DNA of 64,000 bases. Source: Salinivirgaceae bacterium (GTDB taxonomy: Bacteria; Bacteroidota; Bacteroidia; Bacteroidales; SZUA-534). The stretch lies in assembly GCA_017527435.1 (NCBI GenBank), contig JAFXQB010000007.1:1-64000 (forward strand). Reading direction: 5' to 3'. Under the pieces are notes generated by a model that had not been told where the DNA came from, did no database searches, and saw only the letters and a program-made list of their open reading frames with translations. The position numbers and the translations under genes are program-made. This document shows, piece by piece, positions 26,201 to 33,948 of the stretch (its first letter is position 1; each line of letters starts with the position of its first letter).

Positions 26201-27497
26201 TTTTGCACCGAAGGTATATGAGTTGCAGGTTACGTCAGCAAACGAGGATTTAGGCAATGTTGCAGGCAGCAATTCGGTTGAGTATAAGACGGTTGCCACA
26301 ATTTCTGCCACTGCAATAGCGGCTCACCATCACTTCGTCCAGTGGAACGATGGCAACCGCCAGAATCCGCGGCAGGTTACGATTGAGCGCGATACGCTGT
26401 TTGTGGCAACATTTGGAATAGACACGTTCAATATTGCGGCTACGTACAATACCGCAATGGGCGCTGTGAGCGGCGCAGGGCTGTACAGTTACGGCACAGC
26501 GGCCAAAGTTGAGGCCACGCCTGCAGCGCACCACCACTTTGTGCAGTGGACAAACGGCATCGCACAAACTGCGCAGGAATTTGTGGTTGAGCACGATACT
26601 GCATTTGAAGCAGTGTTTGCCATAGACCGCCACACGGTTGCGCTTGCCGCTTCCGATAGCCTTTGCGGTGCAGTGAGCGGAGCAGGCAGTTACGATTACG
26701 GCGCCAGCGTTCAGTTGCAAGCCACGCCAGCCGCCAACTGTTATTTTGCAGGTTGGAGCGATGGTGTGACAACCAATCCGCGCACGCTCACCGTTGAGGG
26801 AGATACAAACATTGTGGCGGAGTTTGAGCCGTTGACGCAATTCAGCATAAAGGTTGAAGCCGCTCATGCAGAGCGCGGCACAACAAGTGGTGCTGGCGAG
26901 TACGTTCAAGGTTCACAGGCCACAATATCAGCCACAGCGGCGGAGCATTATGTATTCTCGCAGTGGTCAGATGGTCGCACCGATAACCCGCGCACCGTGC
27001 GAGTGATAGCCGATGCTACTTACACTGCCGTTTTCGAGCCAATGGAGTACTACGTGAAACTGGCGCAGAACAACGCCAATATGGGAATGGTTTCGGGCGA
27101 TGGTGTTTACAGTTACGGCACTGTAGTGAGCTGTCTTGCAACACCTTACCCCAACTACCATTTTGTGCAGTGGAGCAACGGTGAGCGCGCCAACCCATAC
27201 GAGTTTGTGGTATCGGAAGATGTTCCGCTTCTAACGGCCTATTTTGCCGAAGGCGCCGCCACCGCCATTGGCGATGAGTCCGCCACAGAACCAACGATTT
27301 GCACCATCGGCAAAACCATTGTGGTAGAAAACGCCACAGATGAAATTCGCGTTTACGATGCAATGGGACGTCTCATAGGTAGAGACGTTGCGCGCAACGT
27401 CTGTAAAATAAATATAGGTAAATCAGGCGTTTACATTGTTAAAACGGGCAATGTTGTGATGAGGGTGGTGGTGAATGAAAAATGCGTAAATAATTGA
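23244..27497 (+). CDS. T9SS-exported BspA-like LRR and InlB-type-repeat surface protein
   Basis: 1417 residues. A signal peptide (FIILSFIVLTIANAMAQ) is followed by BspA-like LRR_5 repeats (consensus IPNSVTNIGEGAFSGC.L) to about residue 770. About seven 75-residue divergent InlB B-repeat-like (Flg_new_2) modules follow to about 1330, with the signature HFVQWNDG..NPRTV. The end is a type A-like T9SS sorting domain (VENATDEIRVYDAMGRLIG and SGVYIVKTGNVVMRVVV). It should be exported by T9SS and anchored on the surface, with a likely adhesion role. The LRR half is AT-rich and the repeat half G+C-richer, suggesting a mosaic. A 28-bp palindrome lies in frame inside the sorting domain. Confidence 0.88.
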   Translation: MKHLFIILSFIVLTIANAMAQSSFTLDGLTYTITDAENHYVSVSKSSTTLSGELEIPSQINYPEVTGITYTVTSVPTNAFIGCTELTSIIVPNTVTNIGEGAFSGCSRLTSITLPFIGDKPHQPTDTYQYPFGYIFGPSSRGTEQMYYGSNINTTTTTVYNIPSSLKSVTITGGRYIQCGAFYNCGNIISITIPDSVASIADYAFSHCGNLVSVNFPNSLKSIGIWAFQNCGKIKSANIPVSVENIGEGAFASCSSLTSITIPNIITSFGIYTFAGCSRLTSISIPNSVTNIGEGAFEGCKGLKTIAIPNSVTNIGADAFSECDSLKTATISKSVINIKHAFNNNSTTYYCEHLYEPEGWRNYESYEWRYWNAHKGIVYWGVSFVEDEVAYYITSDTTVSIRNYFGDSEFFTIPQSVAHSGTKYKVISIEENAFLNCPKLISVVIPNNITIVGEKAFNNSKVTFYCKVNSKPTNWSVNWNGGLGTVYWGVKIVDGYISHVTNASSHQAEILKYIGADSVLSIPASVTFGSTAHTVTTISESVFKGCENLKLVTIPNTIVSIGDDAFNGCNRLPQIIIPNTVTAMGQGAFGSCGSLSIYCAATSKPTQWSSDWNPDNRPVVWGVKAEGDFIYLITNAARREVSIIKYTGNSSNVVIPSKPTINGLQCNITGIGDYAFAECGNMKQIIIPNSVQIIGNYAFAGCAELSQIIIGSGITSIGESAFSGCGAVSYIKIGNATPPTISESTFEDIDKWITVDVPCTNIDAYMNSNYWSDFVNYYEPPVYDITVNVENSKCGTAFVTRYPTCDNNQAVFNVTSNTGFAFDHWNDGNTDNPRTVAVTKDTSFTAFYSAAKINVSITTANATQGSVTDLSGIHYYSDEITISATANYGYHFTGWSDNVTTNPRTITLIKDTTIQAQFAINQYEISVNCNETERGTVSGGGSFNYLIDNTILATANYGYEFVHWSDNNTDNPRTIHLTCDTAFTAVFAPKVYELQVTSANEDLGNVAGSNSVEYKTVATISATAIAAHHHFVQWNDGNRQNPRQVTIERDTLFVATFGIDTFNIAATYNTAMGAVSGAGLYSYGTAAKVEATPAAHHHFVQWTNGIAQTAQEFVVEHDTAFEAVFAIDRHTVALAASDSLCGAVSGAGSYDYGASVQLQATPAANCYFAGWSDGVTTNPRTLTVEGDTNIVAEFEPLTQFSIKVEAAHAERGTTSGAGEYVQGSQATISATAAEHYVFSQWSDGRTDNPRTVRVIADATYTAVFEPMEYYVKLAQNNANMGMVSGDGVYSYGTVVSCLATPYPNYHFVQWSNGERANPYEFVVSEDVPLLTAYFAEGAATAIGDESATEPTICTIGKTIVVENATDEIRVYDAMGRLIGRDVARNVCKINIGKSGVYIVKTGNVVMRVVVNEKCVNN
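27379..27406. repeat. 28-bp palindromic repeat inside the T9SS sorting domain
   Basis: The core AGACGTTGCGCGCAACGTCT (27383-27402) is a perfect 20-bp palindrome, flanked by GTAG and GTAA. It is read in frame as GRDVARNVCK, between the YDAMGRL and GVYIVK strands of the sorting domain. It is of the same type and phase as the copy at 46157-46184. Confidence 0.85.
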
Positions 27498-27516
27498 AGC
27501 CCCAAAGGGGCGACAT

Positions 27517-27550
27517 AACATAGGCAGGGGCGTAAGCCCCTGCCTATGTT
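27517..27550. repeat. Perfect 15-bp hairpin after the surface-protein gene
   Basis: Arms AACATAGGCAGGGGC and GCCCCTGCCTATGTT with loop GTAA. There is no T tract, so it is a palindromic repeat that may still end or protect the mRNA. It opens a 395-bp gene-free stretch that also holds ccccgttgggg (27603-27613) and ccggggttcacaccccgg (27640-27657), the typical dispersed phrases of this lineage. Confidence 0.8.
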
Positions 27551-27784
27551 GCCCACCAACAAACCGAACCCGGAACGGGTGAGACCACACAATTATATGT
27601 GCCACCCCGTTGGGGTTAAATTGGAATAATCGGATTGTTTTACCGGGGTTCACACCCCGGTCTGTAATATTCCACGCCTTCGGCGTTATTTCGTTTTGCG
27701 ACCTTGCGTTTTTTAAATCAGGTTTATTTGGATTCGTTTGGATAGGGGCGAAAAAACAGCAACCGTCAGGTTGCCCTTTCCGTT

Positions 27785-27861
27785 CCCGATAGCTATCGGG
27801 ATTTCGTGTTTTCCGTGGTAAGAAAAAATCTGTGTAAATCAGTGTCCCGATGACTATCGGG
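27785..27861. repeat. Two CCCGATAGCTATCGGG-type palindromes
   Basis: CCCGATAGCTATCGGG (27785-27800) is a perfect 16-bp palindrome. A variant, CCCGATGACTATCGGG, lies at 27846-27861. Between them is a copy of the phrase tttcgtgttttccgtggtaa, whose reverse complement is found near 38486-38515. All are intergenic. Confidence 0.75.
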
Positions 27862-27892
27862 GCTGTGTAATCAGTGCGAGCAAAAACGCAAA

Positions 27893-28627
27893 TCATTGCT
27901 TAAACCCCACCACCGACATCAGCACGTAGAGCAGGATGATGGCCGGGATGGCGGCAAAGTGCAGGATGATTATCAGTATCAGGCTGATAAGCAGGAAGAT
28001 GTAACGGATTTTGTTGCTGTCGAAATCCCATGTTTTGAATTTGAGCGAGAAGAGTGGCAGCTCACATACCAACAAAAACGACATAATCAGCGACAGCGGT
28101 ATAAGTATTTGTGGAACAATAATATGCTGCGCGATAAAGCTGTCGGCGTTGTAGGTAAGGATGAATGGCAGCGATGCCCAAACCATAGCGTTGGCAGGGG
28201 TGGGCAGGCCGATGAATTTGTCGGTCTGGCGCTCATCGAGATTGAATTTTGCAAGGCGAAGTGCCGAGAATGCGGCCATCAGGAACGGCAGCAGGCAGAC
28301 AGCCATTGTGCACAACGGCAATTCTGCAAATCCAACGCTGTTCGGATTAAGTTGCTGGCTGACAATGACAAACGCAATGGCCGATGGCGCCACACCAAAA
28401 CTGATGTCGTCGGCAAGCGAGTCGAGTTCCTTGCCAATGGCCGAACTCACTTTGAGCAAGCGGGCAGCCATGCCGTCGAAGAAATCAAAAACGGCGGCAA
28501 TCAGAATGAAGAGTCCGGCAAGCGTCAAACTGCCTGTGAATGCGAAAGTTATGGAAAGACATCCCGACAAGGCGTTCATCAGTGTGATGGTGTTCGGAAT
28601 GAAGGAAACGACTTTGTTTTGTGCCAT
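27893..28627 (-). CDS. pssA: CDP-diacylglycerol-serine O-phosphatidyltransferase
   Basis: Inner-membrane enzyme that makes phosphatidylserine from CDP-diacylglycerol and serine, the precursor of phosphatidylethanolamine. 244 residues with about eight hydrophobic segments. The CDP-alcohol phosphotransferase signature is complete: D48, D51-G52, A55-R56, G65, D69 and D73 (FDFFDGMAARLLKV, then GKELDSLADD). The length fits the type II PssA of Bacteroidota. An exact -7 element TACATTTG is at 28657-28650 on the minus strand, 23 bp before the ATG; no -33 TTG is visible. No Psd gene is adjacent. Confidence 0.93.
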   Translation of the reverse strand: MAQNKVVSFIPNTITLMNALSGCLSITFAFTGSLTLAGLFILIAAVFDFFDGMAARLLKVSSAIGKELDSLADDISFGVAPSAIAFVIVSQQLNPNSVGFAELPLCTMAVCLLPFLMAAFSALRLAKFNLDERQTDKFIGLPTPANAMVWASLPFILTYNADSFIAQHIIVPQILIPLSLIMSFLLVCELPLFSLKFKTWDFDSNKIRYIFLLISLILIIILHFAAIPAIILLYVLMSVVGFKQ

Positions 28628-28835
28628 TGTTCAGCGTTTTAAAACGGTGCAAATGTAGCACATTTTTTAGTTAGGATGTAGGAATTAGGTGTTATCAATT
28701 AGGAATTACGACTATGGTCTGTTGTCTGAAGTCCGATGTCCATTTATTCACGCACTCAATTATTCAATCAGTCAAAAAACATCGCGCTGACATTGCCAAA
28801 TGCTTAAATTTGTTTGCTTTTATGGTGTTTGTCTG

Positions 28836-31800
28836 ATGAGACGATTTTTCGGCATATTATTTTTTGCAATGGTAGCGATGGCTGCCGTTGATGCTGATGC
28901 CCAACATTTTACAAACGATTGGATTGATTTTGGTCAGGATTATTACCGGCTGGCCATTCCGCAGACGGGCGTCTATCGCGTCAGTCGCAGTCAACTTGAG
29001 GCCGCAGGCGTGCCTGTGGGCAGTTTCAATCCGCAGAACATCCAACTTTTTCAGAACGGAAAACCGATTGCATGCCGCGTCGGCAGCGAGCGTCAGGGAT
29101 TGCTCGATTACATCGAGTTTTTTGCTGAAGGCAACAACGGATGGTTTGATGTTGAAATGTACGACAAGCCTGATAATCAAACAAATCCGCATTATAGCCT
29201 GATAGCTGACACTGCAGCGGTTTTTCTGACATGGAACAAGCGATTCGACAATCTGCGTCATTTGGAATGCAGTTCGCAAGGCGCTGAAAACCACGATGCT
29301 GCGTCATATTGCATCATCGATACCGTGTGTCAGTACACGGCCACCTATTTGGGGGGTGAAGAGAATTGCGAGTATACTGATGCCGAAGGCTGGTTCGACG
29401 GGTCGGCCTTGGCGTTGGGCAAGCAGTTGGCCAAGTCGGTGCCCACACCCAAAGTGTTTGCCGACGGCGGTCTGAAAGCCCGCATCACTCTTGCGTTGGC
29501 CACATACTCGTCGAACGGCCACCACATCACAGTGACAGGACCTGGCGTGAGCATCGACACCATTTTCTACGGTCTGCGTACTTTAAAACACCAAACCACC
29601 ACTGATGCTTCCAATTTGTTGGCGCAGAATAAGTTCACTTTCGCAAGCGTTGACGACATCGAGGCTAAAACCGATTACTCGCGAGTGTCGTTCATCGAGA
29701 TCGAGTACCCGTCGGCGTTCGATTTCAAAGGTCGCAGTCAGCAGATTTTCTGTCTGCCGCCGGCCGATGCCGATTTGTGCGTAACAATCACCAATATGGA
29801 ATTGACGCAAGATGCTGTTTTGTACGATGTTACACGTGGTTTACACATCGGGTTGAATGTTTCGGACGGTGAGGCAACCGCTCTTATTCCGGCACATGTC
29901 GACACGGTGCGGCTTGTGGTGGCTCAAGGTAAGGCTTTGCGTAAGGTGGGCAGCATCACACACTCGCCGTTCGTCAACTATGCTGTGAATGGTAAGCAGG
30001 TGCTGATTCTGTCGCAGACGGCATTGATGGACAAGGCTCGCGAATATGCCGATTATCGCAATGCCTATTTGGTTGACGTTGAAGAACTTTACAATCAGTT
30101 TGGCTATGGTATCCGCAAGCACCCGATGGCCATCAGGCATTTTATTGAGTATGTGGTTGCAACATGGAAGGTGAGGCCGCAGTATCTTTTCATCATTGGT
30201 AAAGGCGTGAGTGCCAACGATATGCGTAAAAATGCAACGGCTTATGCCAACTGTCTTGTGCCGCCGATGGGCGTACCGGCTTCCGACGCGCTGCTTTCGG
30301 CTCATGTGGGCGGTTCGGGCACGGCGCCGCTGCTTGCCACGGGCCGTCTGTCGGCTTTGCGCGCGGTCGACATCGAGAATTATCTGAACAAGGTGAAGGC
30401 CTTTGAACAAAATCCGCAGAGCGAGTGGATGAAGCGCGTGCTTCACTTTGTGGGCGGTAAAACACAGGCAGAGCAGACCGAAATCAAAAGGTATATGGCT
30501 GAATATAAGCGCATTATTGAAGATACTCTTTTCGGCGCAAGCGTGACATCGTTCTACAAATCGACATCGGACCCGATAGCAACATCGAAAAACGATAGCG
30601 TTAAAATGCTCATAAACAGCGGTGTAAGCCTGATGACATTCTTCGGGCACGGTTCGGGATACGGTGGTTTCGACCAAGACATCGACTCACCATCGTTTTA
30701 CGACAATGAGGGCCGTTATCCGCTCATCATTTCCAACTCGTGCTACACAGGTAACATCTACGGCTCGTGGCAGTCGTCGGTGAGCGAGGAATGGGTGCTG
30801 GCGCAGAAGAAGGGCGCCATTGGCCTGATTGCCATGGTGAACGAAGGCGTGCCGTATTACCTGAATATGTTCTCGTCGCGATTCTACCGCCATATTGCCA
30901 ACACATCGTACGCAGAGCCGATTGGCAAGGCAATGTGGTTGGCGCAGGTGGCGATGTCGGGCAGCACCAACCGCCTGACCAACGGAACCATTCAGCAGAT
31001 GGTTTTGCATGGCGACCCCTGTATTGTGCTGAATAGTTCGAAAAAGCCTGATTTGCAGTTGAATGCGTCTGATGTCTGGTTCTCGCCGGCAGTGCTCACC
31101 ACGGCCGTCGATTCGTTTACGGTGAACGTGGCGCTGCGTAACGTTGGGCGAGCCATTACCACCGATTTCGTTGTTGAACTGCTTCATACTCAACCCGATG
31201 GCAGCACGATACTTTATGCGCAACAGGTTGCCCGACTAACATTTAGAGACATGCTTCGTTTCCGCCTGCCGATGAACCGAATTGGTGCGGCGGGGGCTAA
31301 CCAATTCAGCATCAGCCTTGATGCGATGGAACAGATTGCCGAACTTAATGAAGATAACAATGCGGTGACGGTGTCGGCATTTGTGCAGTCGGTTGATGTG
31401 ACGCCGGTCTGGCCATACAACTATGCTCTTGTCAGCAATGTGCCGTCGGTGCTCAAGGCTTCGACATCGGATGCTGTAACTGCCGCGCAAACAAGTGTTT
31501 TCCAAATAGATACCACTGAACGGTTCGGCAGCGAACGATTAGTGTCGGAACGGCTCGAACACGGCGGTGGGGTTGTGGAATGGCATCCGGCAACGGCCAT
31601 CGACACAGGGCAGGTCTATTTCTGGCGTGCAAAGAGCGATGTCGCTGACGATTTCAGCAGCGTTAGTTCGTTTATCGCTCACGATGGTTTGACAGGATGG
31701 GAACAGTCTGATTTTGAACAGATTGACGATAATGACTTTGCCCACATCAAAGCCGATGCGGGCAGCCGCTCATTCAGTTTCACCAATGCCGCGCGAACGT

Positions 31801-33692
31801 TGCGCTGCCGCAATATCGGCTCGCCCAATTCAAGCAATTTCATGAAAATCAGTTTTGAGATGGACGGCTACAGCGCACAGTCGTCGTGTGGTGCGGTCAA
31901 TGCATTGCTGTTGGTGGTCATCGACTCGTTCAATCTTGTGCCGTGGCAGTCGGACCGTGGGCGTTACGGTCATTCCAACTATCCGCATTGTTCGTCGGCG
32001 CCCTATGAGCTGTATTACATCTTCTATTTGAACAATCTCGATGCGGGGCTCGACTCGCTTATCAATATGGTTGAAAATCAGGTGCCAAAAGGCAACTACA
32101 TAATGATTTACTCGTTTATTTCGGGGCGGTTCCAACAGTGGCCCGAGCGGGCTTACAGCGCGTTTGAGCGTTGGGGTGCGGCGCAGATTCGCACCGTCAA
32201 CAGCTCGGTGCCTTACATCTTCTTCACTCACAAGGGCTATCCCGATGAGTCAGAAGAAGTTATCGGCAAATCGGCAACCGATGTAGTTGATTTTCACCGA
32301 ACGCTTTACAACAACTACAATTTTGGCACCATAACAAGTCCGGCAATAGGTCCGGCACAACGCTGGACTGGGCTTGAGTGGCAGAGCGACACCGTAGCGG
32401 CCGGAAGCGAGGCTTTTGTGAGAGTGCTGGGCGTTGAATCGGATGGCACCGCACTTGTTCTGAAGGATTCGGTGGCGAGTCCGTCGGCCGATTTGACCGG
32501 CATTGACGCCAATCGGTATAGTCGGCTCAAGCTGCAGTTTTTCAGTCGCAACGATTCGCTTTATGTCCCGTCGCAACTGCGGATGTGGCGGGTTCTCTAC
32601 ACACCGTACACCGATTTGGCTGTGAATCCGTCGCGTGGCTGGCTATTCCGGTCCGACACTCTGCATGAGGGCGAGCGGGCAAAGGCCGTTGTGGCTTGCG
32701 AGAACATCGGTCAGCAGCCGTCGGACAGCGTGCTGGTGCACTATTGGCTGCAAACGGCCACCAATCGCATTGTTGAGATTGGCTACAAACGGCTGACGGC
32801 TTTGTCGCCTGGCGAATATGTGCTTGATACTGTGATGTTTGAAACTGTCGGGCTCGATGATGAAAACGTCTTTTTTGCCGAACTGAACCCCAAGCCCGTC
32901 GGCTCGGCCTACTACGACCAAATGGAACTGACACACTTCAACAATTTCATACAGAAACAGTTCAGTGTTGTGCGCGACAATGGCAATCCGCTGCTCGATG
33001 TGACTTTCGACGGCCGGCATATCCGCGACGGCGACATAGTGTCGGCGCAGCCGGTGATTGCTGTCACCGTGGCCGACGCCAATCGTTTTATGACCATCAC
33101 CGATGTTGATGCTGTGGCGCTCTATCTGACACCGATGGCCACTGGCGTTGAGAGCCGAATTGATTTGGCGGGCAATCCCGATGTGCGGTTCTCGCCTGGC
33201 ACTGCCGCAAGCAACATTGTCCGGCTTGAGCTCGAGATGCCATTCGCGACGGGCACTTATCAGTTGCGCGTCCGTGCCCACGATGCGTCGGGCAACGAGT
33301 CGGGTGCCGATGACTACATCATCTCGTTCCGTGTGATTGCAGAAAACACAGTGTCAGATGTTTATGCGTTCCCGAACCCGTTCAGCTCATCGACGCGTTT
33401 CGGTTTTGAGCTCACCGGTACTTTGCTTCCCGACGAGTTGCGAATCGACATCTACAACCCGATGGGAAAGATTGTCAAAACTATCACTATGGCTGACTTT
33501 GGCGGGCTGCACTTCGGCTTGAACATGTCGTCGGTGTGGAACGGAACCGGCGCAAATGGCGCGTTTTTGCCTGCCGGCGTCTATTTCTATAAAGTGCGCA
33601 TCAGTTACGACGGTGTCGAATTCCCAACCCGCAATTCCAACGGACGCAGTTCGCTTGTCAATGGCGTCGGAAGATTGGTGATTGTGAGATAG
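28836..33692 (+). CDS. C25 (gingipain) family protein, putative T9SS sortase PorU2
   Basis: 1618 residues with a signal peptide (MRRFFGILFFAMVAMAAVDA); ATG 28836 is preferred over 28800 for that reason. The gingipain-type peptidase C25 domain (about 370-740) has both expected catalytic residues: H605 in FFGHGSGYGG and C636 in NSCYTGNIYG. CARDB-like beta domains follow (about 750-860), then further Ig-like regions. The C-terminus (about 1540-1618) is an FlgD/T9SS-like domain (VYAFPNPFSSSTRFGFEL, GVYFYKVRI). PorU removes C-terminal signals from T9SS cargo at the surface. This protein is longer than the 1158-residue Porphyromonas PorU and matches what is annotated as PorU2. An ordinary secreted C25 peptidase is the alternative. 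Confidence 0.8.
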   Translation: MRRFFGILFFAMVAMAAVDADAQHFTNDWIDFGQDYYRLAIPQTGVYRVSRSQLEAAGVPVGSFNPQNIQLFQNGKPIACRVGSERQGLLDYIEFFAEGNNGWFDVEMYDKPDNQTNPHYSLIADTAAVFLTWNKRFDNLRHLECSSQGAENHDAASYCIIDTVCQYTATYLGGEENCEYTDAEGWFDGSALALGKQLAKSVPTPKVFADGGLKARITLALATYSSNGHHITVTGPGVSIDTIFYGLRTLKHQTTTDASNLLAQNKFTFASVDDIEAKTDYSRVSFIEIEYPSAFDFKGRSQQIFCLPPADADLCVTITNMELTQDAVLYDVTRGLHIGLNVSDGEATALIPAHVDTVRLVVAQGKALRKVGSITHSPFVNYAVNGKQVLILSQTALMDKAREYADYRNAYLVDVEELYNQFGYGIRKHPMAIRHFIEYVVATWKVRPQYLFIIGKGVSANDMRKNATAYANCLVPPMGVPASDALLSAHVGGSGTAPLLATGRLSALRAVDIENYLNKVKAFEQNPQSEWMKRVLHFVGGKTQAEQTEIKRYMAEYKRIIEDTLFGASVTSFYKSTSDPIATSKNDSVKMLINSGVSLMTFFGHGSGYGGFDQDIDSPSFYDNEGRYPLIISNSCYTGNIYGSWQSSVSEEWVLAQKKGAIGLIAMVNEGVPYYLNMFSSRFYRHIANTSYAEPIGKAMWLAQVAMSGSTNRLTNGTIQQMVLHGDPCIVLNSSKKPDLQLNASDVWFSPAVLTTAVDSFTVNVALRNVGRAITTDFVVELLHTQPDGSTILYAQQVARLTFRDMLRFRLPMNRIGAAGANQFSISLDAMEQIAELNEDNNAVTVSAFVQSVDVTPVWPYNYALVSNVPSVLKASTSDAVTAAQTSVFQIDTTERFGSERLVSERLEHGGGVVEWHPATAIDTGQVYFWRAKSDVADDFSSVSSFIAHDGLTGWEQSDFEQIDDNDFAHIKADAGSRSFSFTNAARTLRCRNIGSPNSSNFMKISFEMDGYSAQSSCGAVNALLLVVIDSFNLVPWQSDRGRYGHSNYPHCSSAPYELYYIFYLNNLDAGLDSLINMVENQVPKGNYIMIYSFISGRFQQWPERAYSAFERWGAAQIRTVNSSVPYIFFTHKGYPDESEEVIGKSATDVVDFHRTLYNNYNFGTITSPAIGPAQRWTGLEWQSDTVAAGSEAFVRVLGVESDGTALVLKDSVASPSADLTGIDANRYSRLKLQFFSRNDSLYVPSQLRMWRVLYTPYTDLAVNPSRGWLFRSDTLHEGERAKAVVACENIGQQPSDSVLVHYWLQTATNRIVEIGYKRLTALSPGEYVLDTVMFETVGLDDENVFFAELNPKPVGSAYYDQMELTHFNNFIQKQFSVVRDNGNPLLDVTFDGRHIRDGDIVSAQPVIAVTVADANRFMTITDVDAVALYLTPMATGVESRIDLAGNPDVRFSPGTAASNIVRLELEMPFATGTYQLRVRAHDASGNESGADDYIISFRVIAENTVSDVYAFPNPFSSSTRFGFELTGTLLPDELRIDIYNPMGKIVKTITMADFGGLHFGLNMSSVWNGTGANGAFLPAGVYFYKVRISYDGVEFPTRNSNGRSSLVNGVGRLVIVR

Positions 33693-33948
33693 GTTGTGTT
33701 TTTTGGTTGGTGGATTTCCAAAAAGATTCCATTCAAAATCGCCACCATTTCAGCGTTTTCCACAAAATGAACACACCGTTGTTGACAACTGCCGGCAATT
33801 CGTGTAAAATCATTTTCGGTTGTTTCATTCCTTTATAAGGGTGATTCACAAAACCACTTTCCGATTCTCAAAACATTGTCTGACAATTCAGAATTGGTGC
33901 GGTTTTATGGCCATCAGCAACTATAACAAAACGTAATATTTTACCACA

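Noticed and set aside
27423..27896. 157-codon ORF on the minus strand between the surface-protein gene and pssA
   Set aside because: It is a translation of the palindromic repeat region (phrases such as HPFRVRFVGGQ and NPNGVAHIIV) and overlaps the 3' end of the T9SS gene. Spurious ORFs of this kind are typical of such repeats.
33693..33948. NrdR box or riboswitch before nrdD
   Set aside because: No acaCwATATwGTgt-type pair or known aptamer core was found; only a short imperfect inverted repeat around tgacaattcagaattgg.
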